64,000 bases of DNA from Epiperipatus broadwayi (GCA_028023455.1 JAQFVV010000001.1:23205401-23269400), one strand, 5' to 3'. Shown: positions 12,704-25,340, counted from the first letter of the stretch. A program made the numbers and translations. The notes: generated by a model not told the origin, from the sequence alone.

Positions 12704-12705
12704 TA

Positions 12706-14039
12706 CACCTGGGCCTTGTTTTATGCGGTAGATAGGTTCCTCAGAAAACACGCACAAAAATAGACTTAACTTACCTTGAAAAATGGGGAATAGGTTACTG
12801 TGATTTTCAAAAATCACATAAAAGCAAAGCAACAATGTAAAATTACTTTAAAATTCGCACAAAATAAAATAAGGAAATAAAATATGACTAATAAAAATTT
12901 TCAAATTCGAAAAAAATTGGTACAAGACAAACTTTTTTTACTTATTTATTAACTACAGTATTTAATTTTATTCAAAACAATATATTTTATGCATAATTTA
13001 CAGTATTTTTCATTTTTTCATGCATGTACAGTATTTTAATCATTATCGCTTTTGACGATAAGTAAGTTTGTTTGTAAACTTGTTAGACATCAGATTCGTC
13101 ACAAGAGGAAATATAACTAGTGCCAACTTCATTTTTTTAATAGCTCTTATCATGAACTCACCCAAGCTAAATGTTTTCCAATCGCTATTGATCCTTCCCC
13201 TGTTGCTAAGCGATCTAAAATTGAAGTTTTTGTTTCCAAAGAAGTTCATTTTCTTGGATGTTTTTTCTCTTCCATTAGAGTAAACCAAAAGTTTAAAATA
13301 AAAATAAGAACTTAGACTTACGATAATAAAAAGACAATGACTCACCACTGTTGGACAAAATTTAATTAAAACTAACAATTAAAAATTAAATTCTTATTTT
13401 TGTCTTTAATTTTCAATTCTATTTAAAAATCAAATTTCATTGTTTCATGTCACATTAATTTCAGATCACGTTAAGTAATTTTTAAATTGTTAATTATAAT
13501 TAAAAATCAGACTTTAATTGTCAAATTTAATTATGCCCATTGTTATAACCCACCTTTTAAAAATAAACTTGTGGACATTAAATGATTAATTGATTACGTA
13601 CTCTTTAAAAAGCAAAAATAGAATGTGATTTAAAATGCAAAAACAACAGCTTGCATAATATAGGCATCTATAATGTTTGAACAGATTTACATTATAATCT
13701 TATAAAATTTAATGTGTGTATATAAAATGGGGAAATCCTGATTTTAAGTGAATTATGAACTTCTTTATTGCATAAAATCTCTTACAGTACTATTATAAAG
13801 CGCTGAAAATATTGAAATTATTAGAGAAGTCAAACTCCAATAATGCGCTATTACTTTAAATATGATGTGTAAGTGTACGAAATTTATAATGTTTATAGCG
13901 CATTATCGGACCTTGACTTCTGATTTAATAATTTTTATCGCATAAAAGAAAACCGCATACAAAGATATTAAGAAGAAACATGAACTGCATAACTTCAAAA
14001 TCGCATTAAATAAATCCACATAAAATGAGAACCCAGGTG
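12706..14039. mobile_element. Tc1/mariner- or pogo-like DNA transposon
   Basis: Terminal inverted repeats begin CACCTGGGCCTTGTTTTATG at the left and, on the opposite strand, CACCTGGGTTCTCATTTTAT at the right. Each end is flanked by TA (12704-12705 and 14040-14041), the target duplication of the Tc1/mariner/pogo superfamily. Subterminal motifs about a 'tttatgcgg' block recur. The only sizeable open frame (13043-13378, minus) shows no DDE motif that I can recognise, so the copy is non-autonomous or badly decayed. The TIR style recalls pogo/Tigger elements, but that assignment is an inference. Confidence 0.75.
13814..13935. repeat. Internal hairpin in the DNA transposon
   Basis: The left arm 13814-13851 (gaaattattagagaagtcaa … aataatgcgctat) is complementary to the right arm 13895-13935 (atagcgcattatcgg … cttctgatttaataattt). 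The loop is about 43 bases. It lies near the right end of the element. Confidence 0.72.
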
Positions 14040-14041
14040 TA

Positions 14042-15200
14042 GTAATTATTTACATCTTAATAAACTATCAAATAAGTAAATAATTTATTAATATAAATAT
14101 AATTAAGTCATGCCGAAGAGACAGTGCATATTTAATGAAAAGTTACAGTCTAAACTTCTTTTTATTAAAAAAAAAACAGTTTATGATAGTGATATGAAAT
14201 GCAATAATATTGATTGCAATCTTAAGATCAATGATAGCAACAAAAATTAACATTGAGATGGATTGTCTGGAATTTTACTATTATCATCAATAGAAAAATA
14301 TCAATAAATTTTTATTTGTTAGGTACTTATTACATTATGAGTGTTTTTTTTCTGTAGTTGTCATTTATATTTTTAGTCTATTTTATATAAAATTTATTAA
14401 TAAACAACTAACTGTTGTGCCCGTTTTTGTATTATAAAAATGCATTTTAAAGTGTGCCATTTTGGATTCAAAAATGTTCTGTTTTGAATCCAAATATTTA
14501 TGGTCACTTTTACTATTTATAATTTTAAATGTTATTCCATTATTATCAGGTACTTGTTTCTTAAATTAAACTCTGAGACAATAGTGTTGAAAATTGGCAA
14601 AATAGCCTCTCTTTTTTACTTCCTCCTAATTTCTCTTAAGTTTTTCTTTCTTATTTACTACACTTCTTCATTTAAGAGTAAATCAATAAAACAACCCCAA
14701 CAGTTATTTTACTGATCCTTTGTCTAGAATACTCCTTCTCCTCCCAGGTTGTAATATTTACTTGTCATTATAAAGTTTAATTGTTATGAATTTTAAAATA
14801 AATATGTGAAGTGGTCTTATCTACCATCACAATATACAAATATTTTTAGAATTTGAATTCTGAACAAGAATTTTGTAAATGATAGATAAAAAATTATTCA
14901 AATACATTTTATAATTTTTTTATTTATGCCTATTAATAAACAATGATGAGTAGAAGTTAGGCAAAACTTGTTGAATTTTCAAAATGCAACCCAAATCAGA
15001 AATAAAAGTTTAAGCCTAACAGTGAATGACATTTCAAATTTGGATCTTTTTACCACTGCCAGTAAAAAAAAAAATGAAGACTCTCTTAATGTAGAATGAA
15101 GAGGTCTTGCAAACCATAAATGAGAAGTTTAATTTAAAACGATCCCTAAACAATTATTCAATTCCTTTATATATATATTTTTTTTTACTAACCATTCATT
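14042..15200. other. No feature supported
   Basis: AT-rich DNA. The open frame at 14500-14715 is rich in Phe/Ile/Lys and shows no domain, so it is taken as chance. Confidence 0.45.
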
Positions 15201-15229
15201 AATAATGGCTATTACTGATTTTAATTTTC

Positions 15230-16164
15230 CTAAGTTTCACATAGGATTGCTGTATAAGGCTTTAAATGTAAATAAGCCGTGGAAAGGCATTCTGTATATC
15301 ACCGACTATCTAAACAACAGGTATGTTGTGCTTGAATTTTTCGAAACGGAACAGAAAAACCACTTCAGATGAAAAATCACAACACTTTGGGATTACACTC
15401 TAATAACAATCAATATAATTCCTAGAGTTTTTTTAAAAAATGCTCATCTTAATTACTTCATAAGTGCTTTCAAAAAAGCTCATGGAACCTTTTGAGGTCA
15501 TTTTCATCCCAATACCAATTTAAGGAAACACCTATGACTTCAACTCCATTCCCATTCAAATTACAGGTCAGGATGCTATATTGCTTTTATTTATTCATTG
15601 AATAAAACCACTTTTTTTTTTTGCAAACAGTATGGACACATACATAGCAATAAGTGCGATAATACCACGTAAATACTGCAAAAAAAATCAATAGTCTTTT
15701 ACATCAGTGCTTAAGAGAACCCCAATCGGGAACAGAGGTGGAAATAATTCCGAACAACATTATTGAAGAGGAGAAGTCAAATGCAGCAAATTCCGGTAAA
15801 GAGATGAAAAATATATAAACAGCAGCAGAAGAAATTCTGAAAGGCAATGTTGAAATAGATGAACAGGAAAAAACATTTAGTACCACATATAGTAATTCAA
15901 CTGGCATTTTGGATATAATTATATCATATATATCACAACTAACACATAACTCAGATAATGTAACCAAAAGGAAACCAGGTCAATCATCTCAAAGAAAATG
16001 CAGAAAGAAAAAACCATCCCAGTATTAGACACCAGTGAACAAGATAAAGCAAATAAACATTGGGGAAAAAAATTAAAAAATAACTCAAATAATGAAGTCT
16101 CTAATTTTTCTAATAACTCAGATGAAATGAGAAAACCAACCACAAATTTACACCCTACTAAATA
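15230..16164 (+). pseudogene. LINE ORF1-like (gag-like) remnant
   Basis: Plus-strand translation gives coding-like blocks in shifting frames. One reads GILYITDYLNNRYVVLEFFE; another contains YDFNSIPIQITGQD followed by a knuckle-like CKQYGHIHSNKC stretch near 15625-15655. A lysine- and asparagine-rich tail then ends at a TAG near 16164. A nucleic-acid-binding ORF1 with a zinc knuckle and hydrophilic tail precedes the endonuclease ORF in many LINEs, and an endonuclease-like stretch does follow. Frames are broken, the 5' end is unclear, and the minus-strand open frames here are shadows. Confidence 0.5.
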
Positions 16165-16239
16165 GCATTTTAATTATGCTTACATATATTTTTCACACAT
16201 ATAATACACTCTAGATTTACAATAGAAAGAATTTTCAGT

Positions 16240-16690
16240 TTAATATATTAATGTAGGATTACTCAACATTATAGGTTTAATTCAGTTAACAAAAATGTTC
16301 AACTCACCATGTGGTTGGACATTGTAAAATCACACTAAATTGACTTGATTGAAATAAAGATTTATGCAGGATCCTGAATTAATTTGTCTAACTATCTCAA
16401 TAGATCCAGTTATTCAGCAATTTAAAGTATCTGTAACATTTGCAGCCGCAGGGTTGATGATCAGGTTCGATAATTCAATTCTTTCAAAATACTATTCATA
16501 GATGAAGTACAGCGCCTTTGTCTATGTACTCCCACATTAAAAAATAACAGCATAATATTAGTTTTAAGTTCCTTTTTTTTTGCTACTGCAACAAATCCTC
16601 TTTTTGGTACTGGGAGATTTTAAAATGAGTATAAAAGTTGAAACCGAATTGCTTGGAAATAAAAAAATTGATGACAGATTTAGACAAGTT
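16240..16690 (+). pseudogene. LINE endonuclease (APE-type) N-terminal fragment
   Basis: Frame-shifted blocks resemble the start of a LINE endonuclease. One reads NSVNKNVQLTMWLDIVKSH at about 16275-16340. A 'gglmIRFDNSILSKYY'-like block follows at 16455-16500, then LVLGDFKMSIKVETELLGNK at about 16605-16660, which matches the 'GDFN' catalytic neighbourhood with Asn replaced by Lys. The match ends within the open frame 16580-16804, beyond which the sequence looks like LTR-element gag. No LINE reverse transcriptase follows directly. Confidence 0.5.
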
Positions 16691-19330
16691 TTAAAAGAGT
16701 GTGATTTAACATATGAGGTGCAATCATTTCCAAATAAACTGAATGATAGTCAAAAGTTTTTACATATAAGTGTGGCAAAAGCTATTTGTTATTGCTGTGT
16801 GTAAACAATGTATATACAGTGAAAAATACGGCAAAAGGGAAAAAATGCTTTAAATGTGGAAACAAAGCTTGATATGTCAGTAAACAAACAAGAGAGAGAA
16901 ATAATTTAAATCCTATTTGCTGGAAAACATGAGAAGCAAAATATTTAATAAATAGGTCTTGAAAAACATGGATTTTATGGGAGTGATGCAATTTATGATG
17001 AAATTGCAAATATGTGTGAAAACTGTTAACTGGAAACAGATAGTGCTCAAAAATATGGATAATATCCGAGCAAGACTGGAGCGCAAATCGATAATGAAAA
17101 TGGAATATTAAAGCTCCAGTTAGGAATGACACTTGGCTGAAATTAGTTGGCAAATAAAAGTATTAGCAAAATGTTGAAAAATAATTTGCTTACTGTTATA
17201 TATAATAAGCGGGGAAATTAGTCCAATACTTGACACGTACTTGTTTCAAGGTATCAAAATTTGCATAAGCATTGTGGAAAAAAATTGTTGGAACAGGAAA
17301 TTAATAAATATCCTGATCTGTTTAATAAAAAAACAACAATTCTAACTGTCCCTTAGAAACAACTGTTTAAAAACACATCTGGTAGTTTGCAAACCATGCA
17401 AAGTTGTTTTTCATGTTAAATGATAAAGTTGAAAGGAAAATTCAGGAATTGCTAAGAGCATTCTTTTACCAATTGAAACTGTATTGTGCCATATCTGTAG
17501 TGATAATAGCCAAACCTAATGGTCAGATCTGAGTATGTGATGATTACAGAGTTATGATAAAAAAAAATACTTAAAAGTAACTATTCAGAGTTAGATTTAA
17601 GAATGGTATTAATCAGCCTTCAAAAAGCATCTCATTTCATCAAACTGAATCTTAATTTCATCTTTCATCAGATATCCATTATAGATAGATCAGTGAAAAT
17701 CTTGACGTTGAAATCTGTTGGATTATTTATCATTTGGTATTACTGCACACATAACATTTTCCAAGCAAAAATTAATGCTTAGTTATAAGAATTGGAGGAA
17801 TCCCATAGTGATGATAATGTTATATCAAAGACTATTAAAGTATACAGCAAACTAAAAAAATTTGGAATGAAGTAAATGCATAAAAATGTCTATGGATCAT
17901 TAAAAAAATGGCATTTCTATCACATATAATTTGGGCAAAGAAGTTAGAGCAGTAAAAAAAATGTGACAAGGCTCAAAATGTTAAAGAGCTTTAGATATTT
18001 CTTTTTTAAAGTAGGTAAAAGTCAGAAAACTCCAAATAAATGAAGAAAAAAAGTAAAATGTTACTTTCATCAGAAAATTGCAAGTTCATTTTGACAATAA
18101 TTTAGAGATGTAGTTAAAAGTCTGATACTTCAGTATGGTGAATGGTAGCAGTTATTTGGTATCTATATCACTATGGCAAGCATCCAATACATATTAAGAA
18201 ATTTTTCAAAAGCATAAAAGAAGTTACCACCAGATTGACAAGGAGACAATAGCTATTACGATTAGTCTTAAAAGTTTTACCAATATGATTTTGGTTGGTC
18301 TTTTCAAATAGTGACTAACCACAAAAGGATATTAACAAGTGACTATTTGAGCCCATATATGTTGAGTTGCAGAAACATGCTATTAGCATATGTTTATCAA
18401 TTTATATATATAAAGTGGGAAGAGATATCCTTACCTCAGCTTTTTGGACAAATTAAAGAATTTGTCAGTCAATAAATGATATGTATTAATGGGAGATAGA
18501 ATTGCAATATAATCTGAAGTTAGACAAAATGTTTTTTAATTTCTACATGAGAACATTTAGATATTGTCTGTGCTAATGTATTTGCATATGGATACAACTG
18601 GTGGCCAAACACGAAAATTAAAAATACATAATGTACAGTCTATCAATCTACAATAAATATGCCAGCTAAGGAATATACAGCTTGGTCAAAAGCAACCAGC
18701 CAATAATAAAGATTCCACATGGACTAAACATATTCCATTAATGGTAAAGTACTGAACATACCATATAAATGATGAAGAAACAATAGAGAAATTAAATGAA
18801 ATTTTTTTAATTCCAGTTTACTGGAAGTAATTGGTTCAAACAATGGCATAGAATTTATAGCATATAACACAAAGGAATACTTCAGAGAAGAAGGAATTAA
18901 GCATGTATATACACTGCTATACCATCCAGAATTGGATGGTTGGTTAATGACAATAAAAAGGCACTTAAGAAAGTCATTATCACTAAAATTCAAGAAGTAA
19001 TTATACATTGCTTTATTACATCATAACACTCCATATCATTGATAGTCTCAGGTCAATCTTGAATGGAATTGTTAATTGGCAAAAAATTGAGAATTAAATT
19101 GGCAATGTTATTTTTTAAAGAAGAAGAAAGACACTTTAAGTAGTGGGGGATTTGATACAAGACATGTTAAATAAAATATTTGAAGATACAAGCACGATGA
19201 GATTATCCAAGCAAGTAGAAAATTAGGTAATGGAATTGAATCGAAATTGTAAAATTATTAAGTGAAAAAAATATATATTGATTTAATTAAAAAAAGGAAA
19301 GAATTGCATATTTAGAAGTAGGAGAATAAT
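16690..19330 (+). mobile_element. 5'-truncated gypsy-type pol remnant
   Basis: Ordered gypsy motifs are legible on the plus strand. A single zinc knuckle (KCFKCGNKA, later Cys intact, His replaced by a stop) lies at 16845-16885. A 'KYPDLFNKK' block at 17300-17330 precedes RT. RT itself reads DKVERKIQELLRA, then IAKPNGQI and VCDDYRVMIKK, at 17425-17565. The integrase core runs from about 18780 to 19110, with GSNNGIEFIAYNTKEYFREE, HPELDGW and LLIGKKLRIKLAM blocks. The motif style is like the widespread K02A2.6-type gypsy elements. Stops and shifts are many. No LTR pair was found, and gag starts abruptly. Confidence 0.75.
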
Positions 19331-19949
19331 TGAATGATTTGAGGAAACTAAAAATGAATAAAGCAACGAAATTGTTAAATGGTTTTATGAAAATGAAAAA
19401 TTATGAACATTTAAAAAATAAAGTACAACAATTTATTAATAATCTTAATGTTTTATACACAATATGGCATATAGATCAAAAATCAAAGCAATATCATTCT
19501 TATAAAACTAGAACTTCTTTAATTAAATAGATATTTAACCTATATTGAAAAGATTATCACAAAAAGTTCAACTTTATTTATATAAGAAATTCCTTGCAAT
19601 TAATTGTTTTCTTGTAAATTGTGTAATGTTAATTAAATATTCTTTGAGGCTTTAAAGAATTATGAAGAACAGATTTTTAATGGCTATTCATACATTCTTG
19701 TCATTACAGCCATTATTACTATAAGATTATTCATACACAATATGAACAAGGATGGGTTGTTCACCAACATGAAGTATCTAAAGTGGTGAATATATTGAAT
19801 TTTTACCTCTGAATTTATAATCAAGAAACATCATGGTCTTTCTTCCCAGTTGCCTGATAAGTTTTAAGTGAAATATCTGTTACATGTGAATAACTTTTTT
19901 TTTTAAATAGATATTTATAATTACAGAGACAAAACTAAATTATGACCCT
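19331..19949 (+). other. Low-complexity interval with one short open frame
   Basis: A Lys/Asn-rich frame of 66 residues (19330-19530) follows the integrase remnant. It may be the degraded end of that element or of the neighbouring LINE, but carries no recognisable motif. Nothing else was seen before the next LINE. Confidence 0.35.
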
Positions 19950-22560
19950 TATTTCCTGAAGTGGCAAAGTCACCAGCCAAGAAAGCAGTCATCAGCCAAA
20001 GCAGAGAGTCGTAAAAATACATTGATTATGAATCCAGGCTGCTATAGTAATCATAATTTTAGATCACTTTCAAATGAAGGAATATTGCTTAAATTGGAAG
20101 AATTATCTAATATTAAATGGGATATTTAATGAAATTAGAAAAAAAAAGTGAAAAAACGATTTAAAAATTCAAAAATAATGGAATAACAACATTGTCAAGA
20201 TTGATGGTATATTAAACAGAATGTTATTCAACTTAATGGAATATACTAAATGCAAATAATTCAGATTTATGCTCCAACAAGTTCTCATTGTGATGAAAAA
20301 GTAAAGAATTTTTATATGGATGTACAAAATGCTTTTGATTCAACAAAACAATCTTTTAAAATTGTCTGGTTAAAAATAGAATTGCTAAATTATTGAAAGC
20401 TGAAAGTGCCTATGAGTAAATTTCATTATGGTGATAGAAATGAGAGATGACAGATTTATGGAGTTTGCAGAAAAAATAACTTTATATTATGAATTCTTTC
20501 ATCAAGAAAAATTCTAAATGGAAGTATGTAAGCATTCAAATGAAGGTGCGGCTGATCAGATTATATTTTGGCTAACATGAAAATATATTTCAAACTTGTA
20601 ATGTTCTTTATAAATTCATCACAGGAAATGATCAACAGTTAGTGAGATGTAACATTCAAGTTGATGCAAAATAAGAGGCAAAAATTATTAAGAAAAACAA
20701 TATTTACAGTTGATATTTCTAATCTTTAGAAACATACCAGTGAATTTAAATTAGAACTTGAAAATTGTTTTCAAATATTAACAGTTTAAATATGCTATAG
20801 AATTGAATTAAATCAACTGGAACATATTAAGAATTGCAGCAAAAATAAGTGGTACAAAAAAAAGCAATTTACAATACATTTACTATTGAGATAACAATGT
20901 ACAAAGGAAAGAAGAAATATCAAAATATATAAAAATGATCTTTTAAGAAGAATTGAATATCTAGAGTTTTGCAAAGTGGTATGAAAAATAATTTAAGGAA
21001 TATAATTGTGAATTAGCAAGAAAAGCTATAGAAGAGAATAAAAATATCAAAAGAGTAAAACAATATTTTGGTAAAGTAGGAAAATTATTTTTGCAATAAG
21101 AAAAAAAGATGGAACTATTATACTAAAAATTGGTGGCTTAGTGGTTAGCGTAGCTACCTTTCAAGCAGCTGGCCCTGGTTCACTTCCCAGTCAATGCATG
21201 ACATCATGAAATGTTTGGAAGAATTTTATAAAAAAATATATTGTAATAAAAAACAAGAAAACACAGTATCATCTACAATTACATTTGAATTCCCAGCACT
21301 TTAGATGAAGGGAAAAGCTCCATGAAGTGATGGAATTATAATCAATATTTTAAAAGAAGTGGGTGACTAAATAGAAAAATTATTGGCAAAGTTATATACT
21401 AAATATCTAAATGATAAAAAATGTATGAGATGGTTGGAAGAATGCTGTAGTAGTAGTAATAAAGTGATAATAAAGAAATTACAGGCCTATAAGTTTTTTT
21501 ATTAGTTCTATGCAAAAATTTTATCAAGCAGAAATATCTGCAATAAACTTTGGATTTTAACCAACCAAAAGAACAAACTGGATTTGAAAGTGTTTTTAGC
21601 ACAAGTTGCCATTATGCTTTGGATTTATAGAATCATCTCTAGAGTGATTAAAGCATTATACCATCAAGATATAAACTCAAGATATATTCTGAAGAATATT
21701 ATCAAAATACAATAACAATGATTAGATTACATAATATTCGGAAGATAAACAGGATAATTCCATTTCTTCAAAAACTTTTTACAGCAGTTTTGCAGAAGTA
21801 TTCTGTGATAAAATGAAAAGCTACGGAAGTTAAAATAAATGGAGATTTCTTAAGTCATCTAGATTAATTGCTTTTGCAAATAATTCTTCATAGCTTCAGA
21901 AAATGTTGCAAGAGTTATCAGATGACAGTAAGAAAGTAGGATTAAAGGAAAAAAATTAAAATTGATCATGAGAATTAGAAGTTAATAATTTTGAATGTCT
22001 AAATCAGATTATTAATACAGTTGGAAACATAATGGATGAAGTTAATCATAAAATTAAACTTGGATGGAATGGTTCTGGTAGAAATAACTTAATGATAAAA
22101 GGAAATATAAGTATATGTTTGAAAAGAAAGCTTTTTAATAAATGTGTTTTACCTTGTTCTTAACTTATGAATCTGAGACCTGGACACTTAACAGAATAAT
22201 ACAGAGACTTCAGAACACTCAATGAAGTATGGAGAGATTATGTTAGGAAAAACAAGAAGAGATCAAAAATGAAATATATGGATGAGAGAACAAACAACTA
22301 TTGATATCATTGAAAGAATTAAGAAACTAAAGTGAAGTTGAACTGGACATATTGCTAGAAGAGATATTACCTAGGCAGTTGAAATCTTAAACAGGATTCC
22401 AATAGATTGTAAAATATCTAAAAGAGATGGTTGAATACAGTAAGGAAATTTACTGGTATAGTGCGAAAAAGAGAGACTAGTAATTAGAAAAACTGGATTA
22501 AACATGGAGAAGCCTTCATCCTGCAATGGATCGATAGTAGTTGAAAATGATAATGAGGAT
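19950..22560 (+). mobile_element. RTE-like LINE remnant (endonuclease-reverse transcriptase)
   Basis: A decayed plus-strand LINE ORF. Endonuclease blocks read MQIIQIYAPTSSHCDEKVKN (about 20250-20310) and KFHYGDRNER (about 20420-20450). RT-region pieces include GKAP near 21310, INGDFLSHL at 21835-21865, and SDDSKKVGL near 21920-21950. The usual FADD active site between these is lost. The C-terminal part is clearest, with WMREQTTIDIIERIKKLK and TGHIARRDIT (22280-22360), then a final WIKHGEAFILQWI-like block near 22490-22535 when read across a stop. These are hallmarks of the endonuclease-RT ORF often annotated from RTE-type LINEs. Many stops; not active. Confidence 0.78.
21129..21195 (+). repeat. 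tRNA-Glu-like sequence (SINE head or tRNA pseudogene)
   Basis: The 67 bases fold as a tRNA-like cloverleaf. The acceptor ends are ATTG/CAAT. The D arm is GCT-TAGTGGTT-AGC. The anticodon arm is GCTAC-CTTTCAA-GCAGC with one mismatch, presenting TTC (Glu). The T arm is CTGG-TTCACTTC-CCAG. A-box (TGGCTTAGTGG) and B-box-like (GGTTCACTTCC) promoter blocks are present. It interrupts the LINE just before its GKAP block, so it is an insertion. It could be the head of a tRNA-derived SINE. The acceptor stem is too weak for a working tRNA. Confidence 0.68.
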
Positions 22561-23019
22561 AAATTTTTAGAGTAATTAGCATTAGATTTTTAATGTTGTG
22601 TTTAATAGTGATGTTCTTGATATCAATATTCTTTTGAATGAATATATGTATAAAATCTGTATATTTGATTAAATTTTGTGTTTTGCATTTTTTTAAAACA
22701 AAGATTACAGAATAAAGCTGAAATGTTTGGGAGTATTTTTATGTAATTCTTATATGAAATTATTATTTTCAATTTTGTTAAGAATAGTGGCATGGTTTTT
22801 GATATATAAAGTATGATAGAGATATAAAGAACATAGTCTTGAATAAATAAATAATTGAATGTTTTAATGCCCAGCATTGCATAAAAAGTTTAAGCTATGA
22901 AAGTATCAGAGTCATGATCTATGGATTTTGTGCTTCAGAATCTATAAATGCTGTACACCACCCAGTGCATTGTCTGGAATAATATTTGAGAACTCTTATT
23001 AAGCCAACTGTTTGGTGAT
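22561..23019. other. No feature seen
   Basis: AT-rich interval after the LINE. Open frames here are short and uninformative. Confidence 0.45.
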
Positions 23020-23156
23020 GATGTAATCTTATTCTCTATTGCTTCTGCTTCTTTGTAATATATATATATATAATTCTTCAAAAAACAATATATATATATT
23101 ACAATATATAATACAATATATATATTACAAAGAATCAATAGAGAATAAGATTACAC
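23020..23156. repeat. Inverted repeat with internal (TA)n
   Basis: The left arm gtaatcttattctctattg … tttgtaatatatata (from 23022) is complementary to the right arm tatatattacaaagaatc … gagaataagattac (to about 23153). The left arm has an extra ten-base cttctgcttc-type insert. The arms are joined by TA-rich sequence and could form a cruciform. Confidence 0.72.
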
Positions 23157-23269
23157 CATATATATATATATATATATTAATTTAAGACATTTAAAATTTA
23201 AAAATGCACATTATTTTTATATCATAAAGAGATTCTATAAAAAAAGAAATCTTCAACCACTCAACAAGT

Positions 23270-23640
23270 GGAATCTAAAAACTGGAAAAGCCTATCTTAT
23301 ATTCCAAAAATTACTCTTAAATTAAAATATATATGTAAAAATAAATTTAATATAAGCTTTTGAACTGCTCTATCACTTAACCAATTAATCAATAACTCTA
23401 AAGACACTATATCAAATGAATCGACATATCCAATGGTCTATAGAATTAAGTGTAGCCAATCAGCTTGTAATGCTGCATATTATGGAGAATCAAAGGCCAA
23501 TTGGTCAACAAGACTTGCTCAACTCAGATATTTATGCAATAGAACCCTCAGAAACAAAAAACACATTTCAATATTTACAGATCATAGCAGAAAACTGGCC
23601 ATAAATTCAAGCTAACAAAAGCAGAGATGGTATACACAGA
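23270..23640 (+). pseudogene. Penelope-like element, GIY-YIG endonuclease end
   Basis: Plus-strand translation gives a block resembling the RT-endonuclease linker (LTNQLINNSKDTISNE, about 23375-23415). The next frame (23433-23615) reads VYRIKCSQSACNAAYYGESK then a TRLAQLRYLCNR stretch and ISIFTDHSRKL. A 'VYKI.C..C…YIGES…TRL.QH' pattern is characteristic of the GIY-YIG domain at the C terminus of Penelope-like retroelements. Here the YIG is YYG and the cysteine knuckle is partly lost. Only this end survives. Confidence 0.65.
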
Positions 23641-23649
23641 AAATGAAAG

Positions 23650-25340
23650 ATTAAAGTCACGTGTGCAATAACTGATAACCTTTTTTCTATTAACAAAAAA
23701 GAAACAAGTGTAAGGATATTTACATTTTAAATTAAAATTGAATACATGAACAGTTAATTAAACATTGATATAAAGCATCATTTAATCACACCACTTTATG
23801 CCATGAATATGATATAGTAAAAATATATTGAAAGAATGTTAGCCGGTAATAAAGCTAAATATTATTAAAAAAACTATTTTTTCTGTATTTTCATTTTACC
23901 AGATATGTTGTCTCAGAAAAAAAGAAAATTAGTAACAATTGAATTTGTATTTAAGTATTAAACATAAAATAATATAAAGAAAATTTAATTATGCTTTTTA
24001 AAAAAAGCAATATAAAAAATGAATAGTTAGTTACATTCGCTTTATTAATAATTGATAATCTTTTAATTAAAAAAGATTTTACTTGATATTCTACAAAAAA
24101 TACAACGCTATATATAGTAAAAATTTATATTATTTTTCAAAAATAAAATTTAAATGATTTTATTCCATAATATTTAAATTAAAATGCTTCTGGTGAAATA
24201 TCAAATGTTATTTGCTAGTGCCCCCCCCCCCTACGTTTTTTATTATTAAACTTACATTGATCTTGGTTAATGATAATTTTTATAGGCATGTTTGTGCATA
24301 TATAAATTCTATTTTTATTTTCCTATTTCTAGTATAAAAAATACGCTTCTGTCTTTCTTTAGAAAAATAAATATAATTCTGGTATAAATAATATATATAG
24401 TTACTTTTTGTCAAACGTAATTATTATAAAGTTAAAATGCTGATTATACTGTCTTGAAAATAGAGTTAGTAAATGTTATATAAATTATGATGTCTTTGCA
24501 ATTATACTATTTTATTGTGGTTTATTAGTATTAAATAAGGCAAAAGTCATTTTTATCTAATTTATCAACTGTTTTCAAATTTTCATTTAATTTAAAAGAG
24601 AAAACTACAATCAACTTCTATCTCAATAAAAGTACATAATTATCAGTGGCAGAAAAAGTCGGTAAATAAATTGGTTAGAAAAAAATGAAAAATAAATACG
24701 AATAATAATAAAAAAGTATAAGAATGAATAATATTTAAAAGAGTATAAGACAACACTAGAGGAAATTTATTGTTAGTATATAAGCTTTGGATACCATGAA
24801 AAGATGGCAAAAATGAAATAAGAATAAATACTTTAAGATTTATATGGAATGGGAAAGAAAATATTGTACATTTATTTTTGAAGTGCAAGATAATGAAGAT
24901 AATATCCGAATAAATTGTATGGAGAATGGAAAAACATAAAAATAAAGAAGGAAAAAACAAATTAAGTTTTTTGTTTAAATCTTTATATCTAGAATGAGAA
25001 TATAATGGTAGAACTAAAGAAACATCATTTATTAAAATTGGTATAAGAAATATGAAAATAATTGTCACTACTGAAACAAGGAAATAATACTGTAAGCTAT
25101 CAGATGGATTTACTATAATATATAATAGTTTCAGAAGTATGAAATATTTAATTTGGCTAGTAGGATATATTGAATTTATGGCCTATACACAGAACTCACT
25201 GATTTCATCTGTGAAGTCATTTTACATCATATATAAAACATGGGAATTGTAGCTACATTTATTGCTTTACTATTATTATCATTCTTCTTCTTCATTATTA
25301 TTGTTATTGTTGCTATTATGATGATGATGTTTTCAATATA
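23650..25340. other. No feature supported
   Basis: Very AT-rich. A run of 11 C lies at 24221-24231. The long minus-strand frame 24643-25068 (141 residues, almost all Phe/Ile/Leu/Ser/Asn) has no start context, domain or codon character and is regarded as compositional. Confidence 0.45.

Noticed and set aside
13043-13378. 111-residue minus-strand frame as a pogo transposase
   Set aside because: It lies inside the TA-flanked element, but no DNA-binding or DDE motif could be recognised, so it was not called a transposase.
15704-16143. Two minus-strand open frames
   Set aside because: The plus strand has better-supported LINE ORF1-like blocks over the same interval; the minus frames lack any motif.
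24643-25068. 141-residue minus-strand open frame, the longest after the GPCR
   Set aside because: It is almost entirely Phe, Ile, Leu, Ser and Asn, has no motif or splice context, and is what a stop-poor run of A-rich sequence gives by chance.
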